From Takakia lepidozioides (Eukaryota > Streptophyta > Takakiopsida > Takakiales > Takakiaceae), in assembly GCA_030704615.1 (NCBI GenBank), contig CM060732.1, forward strand, positions 21,638,001 to 21,702,000: a DNA stretch of 64,000 nt, given 5' to 3'. Below are positions 11,601 to 22,699 of the stretch, in pieces. The notes under the pieces are model-generated. The model was not told where the DNA came from. It worked only from the letters and a program-made list of their open reading frames with translations, and made no database searches. Positions within the stretch are counted from its first letter, which is position 1. Each line of letters opens with the position of its first letter. The translations under genes and the position numbers were made by a program.

Positions 11601-11746
11601 TTTGCCTGCACTTTTTTATGCAGGGTTTTTGGCTCCCCCCACGGTGTGTAACCCTTATGGTGTCACTTGGGGTTTTATTTTTTTCCCCGATTTGGTTATA
11701 AAATGAGAATTCTTCAAAATAATAATAATAATAATAAAATAAAATC
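8601..11746 (+). mobile_element. 5'-truncated L1-type LINE (ORF2 remnant with 3' tail)
   Basis: It starts inside the pre-RT linker (INWSSKGEKMTKYFFAK) with the endonuclease missing, shifts frame near 8825 and enters the RT. RT motifs present: LKEGKCPGLDGIPVEFY, NYRPITLLNVAYKI, LLDFEKAFDRVEW, and MYVDDTF in place of the usual YADD box. Frameshifts near 9450 and 9780-9870 precede the thumb (FWGSTFLSITGRALIANQV). The C-terminal zinc-binding region has CSCCSSG, HEHC and LLTC near 10915-10975, followed by LWHLWRARCKKTF and LVYNDLLTE. A 3' UTR and a tail of TAA repeats at 11717-11745 mark the end. Target-site duplications are not evident. Confidence 0.85.
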
Positions 11747-12955
11747 AAGTACACATCGTTTGGATGACGCCAACAACTAGAGTTAGTATAAATAAGAGCC
11801 TCCCCTTGCGGGTATTGCACCCTATACCCCCTTTCAGGGAAGGGCTTTGTACGAAGCTGAATAGCTCTATCTGCCTTGATGGGAAATGCCATGTTGGATC
11901 TGTGGCGGCAGAACATTGTCTCAATCGCCCATAAACAAAAGATATGCATCCTTCACTATGAATTGTGACTTCTGGGAGGTACACAGCAAGGCAATGATAA
12001 TCAACAGAGACATTGTTTGACAAATGGAAAACTACCTTGCATCTTATCGTGCCAATCCTTCTATTATATACATTGAAAGAAAGTTGAACTTGAGTGAAAG
12101 TGAAAGTTGTACCATGGAACTTTTGTGAAAGAAATGCTAGTTGAAAATCGGATTCTGGACAGCACCACATGGCTTTCCAAACATGCTCACCACCCTTGCC
12201 ATGGGAGCAAATATGAATTCAACAGCCAGGCCAGCGCAGCAGGCAGAAAGCAAGGTGAATGAAGGGGCACTTGTGATGGAGAGAAGGAGGTTTGACAAGA
12301 GCAAGTAATGCTCATGTACTTCAGGAGTTAGTACAACTAGGGATACATGCCAGGTGTGGAGAATATAGGGAGCAAATCAGCAGTTGTGGATAATGCAATT
12401 TGAGCCCACTATCACAACTCTGAAACTGGATAGTTGATCACTGTGAAGAGGCCCTCCAGAGCTGAGGGAACGGCACTTACAAAGTCAATGGGCATAACTG
12501 TCTCTTCTTGAATTGAAGTCAAATTTGGTAGACAGAAAATATTGGAGAGGTGATAAGCTGAAGACAATATGGTTTGTAATGTGACAAGGCCTCCTGCAGA
12601 CTGGGGGAGAAAATAGCACACCACACATCTCAAGAGACTGGAGGAGTGCCATATGAGCCCTGTCTCACCCCCTCTGATGAGGTCTTCATTTAGTTAAGTG
12701 CATAAATAGTGAGGTGAAATAAATTAACTGCCTGCCAAGGGTCAGATTTGTTCGGTCACTGTAATACTGTCACCTTTGTCTGTCATCAGTCTGTTTGTCC
12801 AAACTTCATGCATATCCCTCTCACTGATTCAAACAGACGCACACAGCCAAGTTAGCTAGAAGGGCGAAGATCGTGGCAAATGATAATACAAGAGCACCAA
12901 GTTCACTGGGTTGACTACTCTGAAGGACAGGTTCTGCAACAGTTTAGGTCTTCAA
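11747..12955. other. Unassigned stretch
   Basis: A minus-strand frame from 12170 to 11745 is open for 141 codons but ends inside the LINE tail junction and resembles nothing I recognise. The remainder has no coding signal. Confidence 0.3.
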
Positions 12956-12959
12956 GATA

Positions 12960-13259
12960 TCATTCCATGGGATAACACCATCTAGCGCCCACTGGCTCAC
13001 AAATGTCTACCTCATCTAGGAGGTAAATGACAAGGTGTGTCATCACATCAAAGAAAGAGGGAGGAAACTCCTTCTCAAGAAGACACATTGTTAGTGCAAC
13101 ATCTTTCTTTAGCTTTGGCATGTTGTTTGGGTCCACTATCTTAGCACATACCTTTCTAAATACATGACTAAGACGCATAGTGGCCATCCGAGGTGTCGGG
13201 GCCATCAAGGTACGGATACACAGTGGGAGTATCCGCTGCACAGTCACCAAATGCGGCAA
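12960..13259 (-). pseudogene. CACTA (En/Spm) element fragment, DUF4218 region
   Basis: A 99-codon frame contains LPLCIRTLMAP, LSHVFRKVCAK, PPSFFDVMTHLVIYLLDEV and GARWCYPME. This string of motifs matches the DUF4218 domain that follows the transposase core in plant CACTA TNPD-like proteins (usually PPSFFDIMVHL.. PV..RWMYP). It is an isolated piece: neither the Tnp2 core nor terminal inverted repeats were found nearby. Confidence 0.75.
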
Positions 13260-13785
13260 CTCTACTCAGTGCCACTTGGGAAAGTTCCAATTCCTAATCT
13301 CTGTCTTGGGCCTACTTAGGGTGGGTGATGAGGGGAAGACATCGAATGCAATTCAACCACATGCAGCTTGCCTACATAACTTGATAGTCAACCCCCACTG
13401 TGAACTGATCCCACATATTGATTCATAAACTCTAACATGAAGAGGCAATAAATCCGATTTTGCTGCACTCACTCTCAATTGGCATGCACAATCAAAATTT
13501 GGCAGTGATATGAGAAATATTCACATCAATCTTTGCTACTCCTGTAACTTTAGCTGCAGCAACCTACACTATAGACAAACCACCTTCACAGTACCCTCAC
13601 TGCTGTTAGACGTGTTTGTATTTGAAGCATGACACCAGACAAAGAGGGTCACAGACATACTACAGAGAAACAGACAACATCACATGGCAATTCCAAATGA
13701 CAGACATCAAAAGAGGCCTATGTTGCTTAATATTGTTTATTCCCAGACAAGTAATAAACCCAGGAGAGCTCTGAACTGACAAAAA

Positions 13786-14676
13786 TCAATACCCTCCCTT
13801 GAGGTCATTAACAACATCATAGGGAATGGGCGTCACGGTCTCCAGTGTGGACGCATCCAGGACAAACCCAACCTTGGGACCCTGAGGCTGCCGTTTAGTG
13901 TAGACTGTCTCACCCCGAGACTTGGCCTCAGCCTTCAATTTGTCATTGCTCTTCCGGCGCTCAATGAACTCCTCGCGGCATCGAGATGGTTGCACGTGCT
14001 CAATGCGAACATGAATCCGCTTGCGAATGATCCTGGGGCCAACCTGCAGAGAAACGGTGTCACCCTTAACTGTAACTGGCTGTGAAACTTGGCAGCTGTG
14101 ACTCGGTTAAAAACACTTGATTACAGTTACATGAATTGGTTGTCAATCCAGGTCCAAGACGGTAGGACAACTCCTTCAATGGTCCACACCCATCTTCATC
14201 AATTACAGAACAGAGTTCATAAGATGCTCCTACTACCACAGACTCAACATGCATCCTTCAGAATCATGTTTCATAGGAAGGGCACATCAATGCAATGATA
14301 AAGAAACACTCATGCTAGCAGAAACCAAATGGCTCATCCTCCAACATCCCCCAATTCCCTATATGGCATGAAGGAGTGGACGGGAACCCACTCAATACCT
14401 CACAACAACTTAGGTTTGTACAATTCCCCCTTCTCTCACCTGCTTGTTGACGACTACACCGACAGCGCGCTTGGTGACGTTCCAAACAATTCCAGTGCGT
14501 CCGTGGTAGAACTTATGGGGCATCCCCTTGTGCACAGCTCCATTAACCTTGATGTCCACATAATCACCAATCCTATAGTTTCTGAGGTAAGTGGTCAAGG
14601 GGATGTACCCCTTATGCCTGAAAGGCCGAGAGAACAAGTCACGCGTGCGAGACCGCAGCCCATGACCAGCCGGCAT
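13786..14676 (-). CDS. RPL21: 60S ribosomal protein L21 (eL21)
   Basis: Two exons, 14440-14676 (79 codons) and 13786-14043 (85 codons plus TGA), give 164 aa, the usual plant eL21 length. The protein starts [19 protein letters not shown], includes [19 protein letters not shown] and [18 protein letters not shown], and ends [14 protein letters not shown]. The donor is CAG/GTGAGA at 14440 and the acceptor TCTCTGCAG at 14044; intron phase is 0. The protein is a structural component of the large cytosolic ribosomal subunit. The frame is intact and conserved throughout, so this is a working gene. It lies between a CACTA fragment downstream and a copia remnant about 250 bp upstream. Confidence 0.96.
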
Positions 14677-14928
14677 GGCTTCCTTGCCTTCGAATAGCTC
14701 AGCAGGTCCTGAAGAAGAGGAAGCCCAACCCGACCTCCAAGAAAGAGAGAAGCATGCAGTCAGTGGGAAGAAGGTCAAGAACAGAGGAGCCGTAATCTAA
14801 CCCACATGTGTGATTAGGGTTGGGAGCCCCGCAGTAACAACCCACCTTCCTGGAAAGTGCAGTGTCACTCCTAAGGTAAGTATGTGGTTGATACTTGAGA
14901 CCTACTTCCCGCATGAAATTGCATTGAG

Positions 14929-16290
14929 GTGGAGGTTCCCTTGCGTTTCTGCCATCCGATAACACAACAGACGGTAGAAGGTCTAGACAACTACTCTATG
15001 TGGACGTTGAGGATTCAATCTATTCTAGAAAGGGAGGACCTTTGGGACTTGATTGAGCTGGATGAAGAATTTGATTCTAAAGGCAAGGTGAATAAGCTCA
15101 TCTTCCTACAAATCTGTAATTATGAGGAAGAAACAGAGAAAGGTCGTGTCCATCATATAACTATTAGTGAAGGATTTGGTGGTGCCGTATATTCTGAACT
15201 CTCAGGATCCCAAATCATGTTAGGATATTCTCAAAGTCCTTTTGTGGAATTCAAAACAATGCAAAGAGATTGATGATTTGACCAACTTGCAAATGGAAGA
15301 GGGGGCAAGTATTGTCGCATTAATGCAACACGTCAGGGATCTACTCAACCAACTAACCGGAATTTGGCAAGCCTCCTGACGCTAACATTGTGGTAGAGCG
15401 AGTTATTAATGCTCTTTCGGGGGGGTTACGAGACTTTCCTTAGAGTTGTTTCAACGAGTGGGCCCTTCCAACTCTATAAGAGCTCACAGAAAGGCTCTAT
15501 CTAGAGGAGCGTCGTCTCCAAAATAGAACCCGTCGTAGATGAGGAACCTTTTGTCCTCAAATTCAAGAATCTTCTTTGAAGCTGTAGACATGAAAACATC
15601 CGTTGGAAACTGCATACAAAGGAGAAGATCCAAATGACTTCACCGAAGTGTTAGCACTAGCTGTGGATGTTTCTGAAGAAACTTTGGCAGCTCTCTCGCA
15701 GACTGGTGACCCCTAGTACATAAACTGATCAGGAGCTAATAAACATGTTACTGGCAACCCAAATGCGTTAGAGCATATTCATCTATCTATAGAATCTCAA
15801 AGGGTGAAGTCAGATGAAAGCCAAAACCATGTTGTAGAGGGTAAATATGACGTTGTATTTCAACTGGAAAAATAAAGAAAATTTCTGATGTCTTATACAT
15901 TCTAGGGCTCACAAAAAACTTACTCTCTGTCCGTGCACTTACTAACAAAAGGTGTAATTGCAGTTTTCAACTCCACTAGACGTTGATTAATCTTACAGGA
16001 TAGAAATCCCGCAATCATAGCCACAGGGATCAGAGAACCATCCAATGGTTTATATAGTCTTCAAGCCTACCCTCCATCGAGTTCTTCTCTTGAGATAAAT
16101 GCAGTTGGAATTACTACTCTTTCAAATCTTTGGCACAGGAGACTCGGTCACTAGGCTATCAAGGAATTCATCACATATGTGCTAAAGATGTAGCATCGGG
16201 TGTTCCAAAACTATCCATGATTACTGTTTCATATGAAGGATGTCACAAAGGGAAGCAACACCAAGAGACGTATTCAAAATCAAGTGTGTC
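14929..16290 (+). pseudogene. Ty1-copia remnant: gag, spacer, GAG-pre-integrase
   Basis: The first part (14929-15273) carries the copia gag signature LDNYSMWTLRIQSILERED. After frameshifts, the gag continues (ALMQHVRDLLNQL, RVINALSGGL). From about 15870 the protease/pre-integrase spacer appears: KKISDVLYI, GLTKNLLSVRALT, ATGIREPSNGLY, and then LWHRRLGH followed by a stop. The integrase zinc-finger start (SYEGCHKGKQ) lies near 16230-16260. The copy stops abruptly at about 16290, where the 16.3-kb repeat begins. No LTR is attached. Confidence 0.8.
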
Positions 16291-16330
16291 GTGCGCATAC
16301 ATATCGCTACACAACTATATCGTTGTCCAA

Positions 16331-16933
16331 ACCATTTCGATTGATCTGATATTAGTCCGAGACCTGTGAGAGGGTGTCTGGAACGTGCTGGCAAAGTTTG
16401 GAAGCTAACAAAAATGATTTGGATGGGCAACCATCCGTTCTCCCGTTGAATGTATTCTATTGGAGTTGCTATTGCTTTGGGACCTGTTGGACTGTGTTTT
16501 GCGTGCTCACGATTTTTTTTTCATTCTGTTTTTAAATGGGGCGTGTAATGTAGCCATATGCAACGTGCGTGCCAAATTTGGGAGCGATCAAAATTCATTT
16601 GGACCCAAAACCATAGTTTCTTCCCTGTTTTGCACTCCAAACTTGATTTGTGTTCTACTTCATGCACTCTTCATAGAGAGTTATGCAATAGTGAGCGAAG
16701 AGAACAATTGTTTTTTTTGGGCATTTTTTATTGGTCCAAATTTTGGCGGGGGAGTAGTCGTGGGATGCTGGAAGCCGCAAAACAAAATGGACCCAAAAAC
16801 AAAATCGATACGTGCCAGAAACCCCCACTGAAAGGCAGTGCAAACATATTTATTGGCTTAAAATAAATTTAAATTCAATTAAATTGTGGAATGGCTTGAG
16901 GGGGGAGCGCGTCGATGGGGAGGCAAATGATTT
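16331..16933. repeat. Direct duplication, copy 1 (603 bp)
   Basis: This segment is repeated at 17351-17953 with a constant offset of 1020 bases and only scattered substitutions, no insertions or deletions. The open frames within it (123 codons each) look non-coding: low complexity, hydrophobic and with no family resemblance. Confidence 0.9.
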
Positions 16934-17133
16934 ATTGGTCTATTGTGTCTCCGCACATGTGTCGCACACATGTTCAAGCACATGCGGGCAAAAGAGGGGC
17001 TTCAACCACATTCGTTCAATGGGTGCAATAGCCGTGCACGCATTGCAGGATTTTTTTTTCGCATTGAACAAAAACCAGATGACAAGTGAACGCCTCATTG
17101 GACAATCGAACGATTTTCAATTGATCTCGTATT
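16880..17133 (+). repeat. Left arm of a 255-bp inverted repeat (partner 20897-21158)
   Basis: The segment from CAATTAAATTGTGG to CTCGTATTACAC recurs in reverse complement at 20897-21158 with few differences. The first about 70 bases are also present a third time at the end of duplication copy 2 (17900-17953), cut off at 17953. Confidence 0.85.
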
Positions 17134-17460
17134 ACACTGGTACGTATCAGAGGGTACATTGAACACACTGGCCAAGTTTCAAAGCGAACAAAAATCATTT
17201 GGATGGGCAACCATCCGTTGGCCCATTGAACGAATTTCGATTGATCTCATATTACTCTGGGACGTCTTACATGGCACATTGAACATAGTGGCCAAGTCTC
17301 AAAGCGAACCAAAATCATTTCGATGGCCTACCATCCGTTGAGCCATCGAATGAATTTCGATTGATCTGATATTAATCCGGGACATGTGATAGGGTGTCTG
17401 GAACGTGCTAGCAAAGTTTGGAAGCTAACAAAAATGATTTGGATGGGCAACCATCCGTTC
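17097..17460. repeat. Tandem subrepeats of about 120 bp
   Basis: Three successive units share AAAATCATTTGGATGGGC, AACCATCCGTT, CATTGAACGAATTTCGATTG and ATCTCATATTACTCTGGGAC. The landmark AAAATCATTT falls at about 17189, 17310 and 17430. A fourth related unit sits at about 16325-16450, at the start of duplication copy 1. This is satellite-like and probably caused the 1020-bp duplication. Confidence 0.8.
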
Positions 17461-17953
17461 TCCCGTTGAATGTATTCTATTGGAGTTGCTATTGCTTTGG
17501 GACCTGTTGGACTGTGTTTCGCATGCTCACGATTTTTTTTTCATTCTGTTTTTTAATGGGGCGTGTAATGTAGCCATATGCAACGTGCGTGCCAAATTTG
17601 GGAGCGATCAAAATTCATTTGGACCCAAAACCACAGTTTCTTCCCTGTTTTGCACTCCAAACTTGATTTGTGTTCTACTTCATGTACTCTTCATAGAGAG
17701 TTATGCAATAGTGAGCGAAGAGAACAATTGTTTTTTTTGGGCATTTTTTATTGGTCCAAATTTTGGCGGGGGAGTAGTCGTGGGATGCTGGAAGCCGCAG
17801 AACAAAATTGACCCAAAAACAAAATCGATACATGCCAGAAACCCCCACTGAAAGGCAGTGCAAACCTATTTATTGGCTTAAAATAAATTTAAATTCAATT
17901 AAATTGTGGAATGGCTTGAGGGGGGAGCGCGTCGATGGGGAGACAAATGATTT
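17351..17953. repeat. Direct duplication, copy 2 (603 bp)
   Basis: Partner of 16331-16933. The match ends sharply at 17953, after which unrelated sequence follows. Confidence 0.9.
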
Positions 17954-19270
17954 CCTCTTTTGCGCACTTATGTCTGAAGTCTGGTGATCTTGGACTTCTC
18001 TGTGAAAACCACCAGTGGGCCCCTGGGCAACCATATATTCAACCACATGGTGCTGGCAGATTGTAGGCATGTATAGCTGCAATGGAAATTCATGCATCAG
18101 ACAAAACCCTATGCAAGCACAAACTTCATGTGGGCCAGATCCACACACGATTGCAACTTACAATGCAATGCAACATGTTCATGTGGGCAACATTATACAA
18201 ACACAATTCAATATGGAAGGTGAACGCAGAGTGCCAAGGTGGGGACGCGTTTGGAAGGCATGGAGAGAATTACTGTACAAGGAAATGCACGATGAGGGTA
18301 GCGGAACCCTGGATTAGGGTTGGAGTGTATGTGACGATATGGCATATATCCCAACGTCCATTCTTTCTTCAGATTTGCCATTTGAAATTTGAATAGATGT
18401 CAGAATGATTTTTGAAAGAGGGCATGATGTATGCTTGGGATGCCATGTAGCATGGGGAAGATGCAGATGGCATGCAGGGGGGATGGAGGGCGATGCCATG
18501 CATGAGGGCAGGATGGGAGGAGGGATGGGAATGGGAGAGGCACGTCTCATGTCCTGGAAGCGGGAACATGAGGCGCGGAGGGAGTGTCGCGCGGCAGCAG
18601 CCCCGCGGTGTGCAGGCGTTGGAGCGGGGGGTGGGCATGGGTGGGGGTCCACGCTGGCGGAACCGGGGCCCTTGCATTCAACTCCAGGGCCCCATCTAAT
18701 GCTTGGCCTCGTCTTCTTCCTCAATGCTTTGTTTAGTGATAAGTTAGGCATACTCGATCGATAGATTGTTTTAAACACTTGAACAGGGACTAGTCGGTGT
18801 ACAAGCTTTTCTTCACGATGTACTTCTGTGGAAAGGCAAATATGTCTAAATCCGCATAATGTCTCGATCAGGATGGCTTGCAACCCTCATTCAATCCAAA
18901 TTCACCATATGCAGTCAAATCGTTTTAACTTTTCTTTGTAGCTCACCGTAGAGATCTAAATCTCTTTTCTAACAATATGTAACTAACTAGTACATAATTT
19001 AGATTCGCTAACGTCCTACATGATCTGGCTTTGGTTTTCTGCAGGACACAAGGCATGCCCTACAACCGACCAATGGCCCTTTGGGCTGCCCGTAGAATCC
19101 TAGGTTCGGTATAAAATTCGCTGTCCAAACGTTAAACAAACTTTACATCTTGGTTATTAAAGTCTCCTCTTTCAAAATCAGTATATTGAAATAACACCCC
19201 CAACCAGTTACTTACTATACTCAGCATTAGATTTATTTTGACATTGGATTCCTCCTATAATGTAGAGCCA
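17954..19270. other. Unassigned stretch with a G-rich purine tract region
   Basis: From 18470 to 18660 the plus strand is strongly G-rich (GATGGGAGGAGGGATGGG type). Open frames cross it on both strands, but their composition is low complexity. No gene or recognised element was found. Confidence 0.3.
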
Positions 19271-20308
19271 ACTATTGGAGATTGTTTTTGACAGCTCGAC
19301 AACTAATTAGGCATTTATGTAATGCATATCTGTAGAGTAGATTAAGGTGATCCATATAATATTTAGATTGAGCTAAGGCCCATGCTGGCCTATTCACCAG
19401 CGTTGATCTAGCACTCATCTAGCAATCAAGAATTGTATATATTGGACTCTTGTCCATTCTTATATTATCTAGAAGTGTGTCTTTCACTTAGATCATGGAT
19501 TTCAACCAGTGTTGGCCGGGTATAGCACTCTACCCCGGTTAGTGAGTCGGTTATCACCCCGGTTAGTAGGTATACATAACCGCATACATGGTATTTTTAC
19601 AAAACAGAGCAAATAGATAACCGACGGTTGGGAGGTGAGTATGTATATGTATATGTACCATATATTAAGGTTAGCACTACACTCTATACCCGGATTAGTA
19701 AGGCGTTTTGACCACCCCTAGAACGGTTAAGTATATGACATGCCTCTTCACACAATGCAATTGCATTGATTGCCATGATTGCCTGCATGCCTCACTATTG
19801 ACAACTTTTGTGAGATGCGCTCAATATGTATAACTTATTGCTATGTTAAATGTTAGCCAACTTCCCTCTTTGGCTTTCTTCCTTTCTTACTTTAGTCATT
19901 TTATTTATCATTGTGGATAAATCTCTCATGTACTTGGAGCATTCTAGCATTACCTATCTATTACTCATCTTTATTAAATGTTCTCATCTTCATTTGGATG
20001 TCATGTGGGAATTGATTATTTTTAACAAAAATCATTGAGAAGTGTCCATTCAATATATTATATGTAACCGCCAATTGCATATATATCCGCCAATTTTAGG
20101 ACACCTCTAACCGTCCTATTCATAACCGTCTAAATTTGAAGAATTATGTAGAATAGATAACTGATGGATATACTAAAATAAAAAATTTATCCTTATACAT
20201 AACCATGGAGTGTGTCCATCCCAAAAATATTGAAGTAACCTTAACCGGCGGATATGTAAAATTCTTATAACCGGCCAACACTGGTTTCAACAACATGGTA
20301 TCAGAGTC
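19270..20308 (+). mobile_element. Ty1-copia 5' LTR relic with tRNA-Met primer binding site, split by a MITE
   Basis: A primer binding site TGGTATCAGAGTC at 20296-20308 is the classic initiator-tRNA-Met site of plant copia elements. The bases before it end in ..CAACA, as an LTR should. Removing the MITE at 19507-20283 joins TGGATTTCAAC to AACA and leaves an LTR of about 240 bp starting near 19270 (ATTGGAGATTG, probably a decayed TGTTGGAGATTG). A TATATATTGG box lies near 19435. No gag follows the primer site, so only the LTR and leader survive. Confidence 0.6.
19507..20283. mobile_element. hAT-type MITE (777 bp) with 8-bp target duplication
   Basis: The ends are inverted repeats beginning CAGTGTTGGCCGG. 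Flanks ATTTCAAC (19499-19506) and GTTTCAAC (20284-20291) match at 7 of 8 bases, the target-site length of hAT elements. The interior has many CCGGTTA/TAACCGG motifs as subterminal repeats and is AT-rich. No transposase frame is present, so it depended on an element elsewhere. Confidence 0.8.
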
Positions 20309-20896
20309 AGGTTTCTAATCTAGTGTGTGTTAGTAATGACCTCTACTTGATGAGCACAGCTGATCTCAAAGTATTTTTCCTGTTGAACTTGAGCTGAGCT
20401 CAGTTGACTAGGATGTTTGTGTGCTTAGTTCTTAGTACATGAACATTCCTTTGTAATAGTAGATAATACTGTGTGTGACTGTGTGAGCGCAACTCCACAA
20501 AAACTTGAATTAGCGTATGAGCCCAGCTCCATAAGAGACAATGATGAACAACAGTGACAACACAAGCATCTCCGAGACATGCAAATGTGAAACTAGTTAG
20601 TTACTAGTTAGTATGAAATTATCTAGTTCAATGTAGCTAAGTATGAAACTAGCTACGAACTGACTAGATGATTACGTATTGACACTTGAGTGTTGCCCAA
20701 GGGTCAAAAATTTTGTTGGCCCCTGGGCGTGGTTTATCTTCACGACAAACACGGTGAGGCTCAGCTTTCTCGGCTATGGTGCCGTAATATAGATTCCCCA
20801 AAGCTTTGGGGTATGCTGGGCTCGACTCTTAATTTATGAGCAATCGTATGTTTATGATTGTGGCCGACTAGTGTGTGGTGTGCAAATGTGTTGTGT
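20309..20896. other. Copia leader/unassigned stretch
   Basis: The sequence directly follows the copia primer site, but no gag coding can be seen. Nothing else was recognised. Confidence 0.3.
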
Positions 20897-21158
20897 GTGT
20901 AATACGAGATCAATCGAAAATCGTTCGATTGTCCAATGAGGCGTTCACTTGTCATCTGGTTTTTGTTCAATGCGAAAAAGAAATCCTGCAATGCGTGCAC
21001 GGCTATTGCACCCATTGAACGAATGTGGTTGAAGCCCCTCTTTTGCCCGCATGTGCTTGAACATGTGTGTGACACATGTGCGGAGACACAATAGACGAAT
21101 AAATCATTTGCCTCCCCATCGACGCGCTCCCCCCTCAAGCCATTCCACAATTTAATTG
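20897..21158 (-). repeat. Right arm of the 255-bp inverted repeat (partner 16880-17133)
   Basis: Reverse complement of the left arm, ending at CCACAATTTAATT. The pair encloses about 3.8 kb containing duplication copy 2, the copia LTR and the hAT MITE. Confidence 0.85.
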
Positions 21159-22699
21159 GAGCTTGAAATCCGGCCCTCTTGGATGAATCTGGACCCACAC
21201 TCTATCTCTGTAGCTATCCATGCCTCTGCACAAATCATGCGTACATCCTTGCTTTGTTGCTAGCAGACGCATCCAACAAGCATTCACCTTTTTGCCTCGA
21301 TTGCTAAGACCAAGCTGAATCTCCCAAGAACCTTGTAAACGCGCTCAAGGACGCGGAAATTCTGAATTGCATCTGCTTCTCTCTGTAGTCCAACATGCAT
21401 TCACCTTTTTGTCTCCATTGTCCCACCATTGACTGGGGTCGGAAAAGTCTTTATTCCAAATCTTCTCCTTATCTCTGTTATCTGTTTTTGAATACCTTCC
21501 AGCTGCCACAACGGCAATAACTTGTCAGGGCCGAGTCTGATGAGAGGGCAAAACAAGCTGAAATAGGTCGAAGAAGAAGGTGCCCTCACCACATTGTCCT
21601 TGATCTTGTGTCATGACCCATGGAGGATTTGGCCGACCATCAACCCAAAAGGACCTTTGTGTGTACTATGAGCCCACATTTGCAGAATGGACAAACTTTT
21701 TCACATTGTACATTAAGAAAAGCCACACCTTGCGATTGCGGTTGTCCCACCATCGTGCAAATTCCAGCTGTCATGCGGTGTACTCGAAATCTGCAAATGT
21801 CTCCCTCCGCGCTCAAGCATCCCGCGCTCTCTTCCGGTTATTTTCGGGCATTTCGGGCAGGTTTCAAAGAAATTGACGAAGACGATGATGTGTCTATGAA
21901 ACGTGGCGACGATGACGTGGCGCTATGGCACCCTATTCCTGCTCTACGCTAAACTAGCTTCCGACCTTTGGTCGTCGCTAGAATTTTTGAAAGTTGGTGA
22001 GCACAGGTGCAATGATTATGTTCTAGTGATGGTTGTGAAGAGGGTTGCTCTCTAATGAGAGTACACCAAACAAATTGAAGAAAGAAATATCAGGATGCCC
22101 AAAAACTATGGATACCAGTTGTATGAATGATTTTTAGATCTTTTTGGCTCATAGAGGTTTTCAAGGAACATTGATTATGATCTTCTTCCAAATCGTCAAA
22201 GCTTGTCCGCAAGATTTCATATAGCTTTTTATTCTGTATGCTAACGAGTGTACGTCCCTCCTTTTCCTCCTCCTTATCCTTTTGGATCTAAAAGGCAGGT
22301 GTGTGCAAACTGCAAACATGCTGCTATGTTCACACCTGTTGCCAAAGCGGCCGCCCAACGACAACCAAGTGGTCGAAGCTTCAAGTGTGAGATGTCGCGA
22401 GCTTCGAAGTCGCATACAATACTAGGCATTGCTACGACAGAGAAATCCAACACAGCTTGCCATCACTACTCACGGAAGCTAACCTTTTGTCTCGCTCCTA
22501 TCTCGTACCCCCGGGAACATAAATCTCTCTGTAATATGGCGGGCTGTAAATTATCTTCCAGCTTCAATCTTGGAAAACCAACAGAATCTTTAATCACTCC
22601 AGGCTAGGATTGGTACCAGCTTCTACAGCAAGCAGTTGTATTCCAAACCGACAAAGTGTAAGAATCAAATGGATATCTGGACCATATTGACTCTGAAGT
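21159..22699. other. Unassigned stretch downstream of the esterase-like gene
   Basis: Contains the 3' flank of the gene ending at 22700. Open frames at 21600-21950 and 22160-22600 lack any recognisable domain and overlap on both strands. Confidence 0.3.

Noticed and set aside
11745-12170. Minus-strand 141-codon gene
   Set aside because: The frame runs into the LINE tail boundary, lacks a recognised domain and has no splice or start support.
16460-17851. Paired 123-codon ORFs as a duplicated gene
   Set aside because: They lie in a duplicated repeat, are low complexity, show no family resemblance, and similar open frames exist on the other strand.
18314-18883. Pro/His-rich protein of 189 codons (minus strand)
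   Set aside because: It mirrors a G-rich tract on the plus strand; the frame is open because of base composition, with no domain.
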